The translations under genes were made by a program, and so were the position numbers. Below the pieces are notes generated by a model. That model was given only the letters and a program-made list of their open reading frames with translations. It was not told the origin of the DNA and searched no databases. From Capitulum mitella (lineage: Eukaryota > Arthropoda > Thecostraca > Pollicipedomorpha > Pollicipedidae), in assembly GCA_030062745.1 (NCBI GenBank), contig CP099846.1, positions 4,526,001 to 4,590,000 of the forward strand: a DNA stretch of 64,000 bases, in the 5' to 3' direction. The number at the start of each line of letters is the position of its first letter. The first letter of the stretch is position 1. This document shows positions 62,662 through 64,000 of the stretch, piece by piece.

Positions 62662-62857
62662 CCGGATGACGTCAGACGATGACGGCCGCCTGCCGGATGA
62701 CGTCAGACGATGACGGCCGCCTGCCGGATGACGTCAGACGATGACGGCCGCCTGCCGGATGACGTCAGACGATGACGGCCGCCTGCGGGATGACGTCAGA
62801 CGATGACGGCCGCCTGCGGGATGACGTCAGACGATGACGGCCGCCTGCCGGATGACG
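62662..62857. repeat. 31-bp minisatellite carrying CRE sites
   Basis: Six units each contain a perfect TGACGTCA, at 62667, 62698, 62729, 62760, 62791 and 62822, spaced exactly 31 bp apart. A final unit is broken (TGACGCGG). The rest of the unit is GACGATGACGGCCGCCTGC. Confidence 0.97.
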
Positions 62858-64000
62858 CGGCTGCGGCGTCGGGCGCCGGCTGACTGCCCGCCGGCCGGTA
62901 CAAACTGTCCGCAAGTGGCCGGTGTGGGAACGGCGACCAGCTGCGCCGGCGAACGACGGTGGTGATTCACCTGTCCGGCCCCCACCGGTGATCAGCGAGA
63001 CTGTCGTGTGTGCGTTCAGCCGCGTGGCAACGTCAATCCATATCTCTAGACGGCGGGCGACAAGCGAGACGCGCGAGTTGGACGAAGATGATTTCGGTGC
63101 CGTAACTGTGCACTGAAGCCGGCCGCAGACATATGGCAGGCGCTCCGGCGACGCCATTGTTCCCGGTGACATTGTTTTCGTCGGCTGGACCGGTGCCGTC
63201 CGCCCGGCCGGCTGCGGGTCCTCCCATCTGGCGGGCCGGCGCGGCTCAGCTGTTTATCAAGCCCGCGGCGTTCATTGCTCATCGCTTGGCGGCACCGTGG
63301 TATTACGGCCACGGGTTAGGGCTGTCAGACTGCCGTCCGGGCCGGCCCGCCGCTACCGCCATCTCTTGGTGGGTCTCAGAAGTTCCGGGATACGGCAGCA
63401 GTTGTGTAGGACTGTCATCCTTTTGTCCAGGTCGGCCCGCTATTGCTGCCATCTGTTGGCGAGTTTCAGTGGCCTCAGTGGCCGTGGGGTAAATCTTCCG
63501 GGTTGCCTTCCGGACCGGCCCTTACCACTGCCATCTGTTGGCGGGTCACGGTAGCTGACAGAGCGCAGGCGGGAGGGGGCCGGGCTAACTCGTATCGGCA
63601 TGGAGGAGGGCTATCGTCTCTGCCGTTGTCCTCGTTTTGCTCTGTCCTCATCCTTGCTTGTCAGGTGATTCCGAGACTTGTCTGCGGCCAACCGATGCAG
63701 TCACTGCAGCCCGCCGGGTCAGCATCGTCCGAGAGGTTCGGTAGGTACCGGTCGCCATGCGACGGGCGGATGATCACGAGTGTGCGCTCTGGGGTATGGT
63801 CTTTGCAAGGTTGACTGCTCTCCGGGCTCACGTTTACCTACATCTCTTAATCTCATGCCTCTGGAATGGTCATCCCCCGTCGTCCTCGTAAATGATCCGC
63901 AGCACGATAAACCCCATCTTCCCGCCACAAAAGTGTCCCTCAAATACCTCTACTTAACCGCAAAGCTTTGAAATGATTAGTGAGAACTGTAACCAACCAA
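62858..64000. other. No supported gene; about 90-bp degenerate repeat
   Basis: Three diverged units sharing GGCCC...TGCCATCTGTTGGCGGGT lie at about 63345-63550. The rest has no recognised feature. Confidence 0.5.

Overview
This window is animal (metazoan) genomic DNA: split coding exons with GT-AG introns, many minisatellites and microsatellites, and several non-autonomous DNA transposons. It shows no bacterial gene layout. The only gene I can support encodes a protein with a Ser-rich N-terminus and two Ras-association (RA) domains. The nearest architecture I know is arthropod Rau (Drosophila CG8965), so an arthropod is the best guess. A crustacean is possible, but that is inference.

The RA gene is present twice, both copies on the minus strand. 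Copy 2 (about 48.96-56.7 kb) shows a putative CCAAT/CRE promoter, a 5' untranslated first exon, an exon with the start codon, and exons covering both RA domains. Copy 1 (about 1.34-7.7 kb) shows the equivalent promoter, exon 1, exon 2 and exon 3, and then runs off the left edge. Coding exons 2 and 3 have equal lengths in the two copies and differ at 4 of 379 coding positions, all synonymous. Their introns cannot be aligned by eye. Upstream, short islands of similarity recur in the same order (11.0, 12.0 and 12.5 kb versus 58.7, 59.6 and 60.1 kb). The block is therefore either a tandem segmental duplication or two divergent haplotypes placed in series by the assembly.

The middle (about 13-48 kb) has no supportable gene. 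It holds TTAA-flanked piggyBac-type MITEs (15.9-17.1, 36.8-38.0 and 47.3-48.6 kb, a truncated copy at 21.8-22.4 kb and a decayed one at 24.8-26.0 kb). It also holds a hAT-like element hosting the truncated copy (21.6-22.5 kb), a TA-flanked MITE inside a minisatellite (39.5-40.0 kb), and GC-rich patches in AT-richer DNA. The piggyBac-type ends are asymmetric by 27-28 bp and carry G-run/C-run palindromes whose cores differ between families. Their interiors are rich in AGGTCA half-sites.

The right part (54.8-64 kb) is the upstream flank of copy 2. It includes a 9 x 30 bp minisatellite and a 31-bp minisatellite in which six successive units carry a perfect TGACGTCA. The long open frames in the window mostly come from tandem repeats or high GC and are not called as genes.
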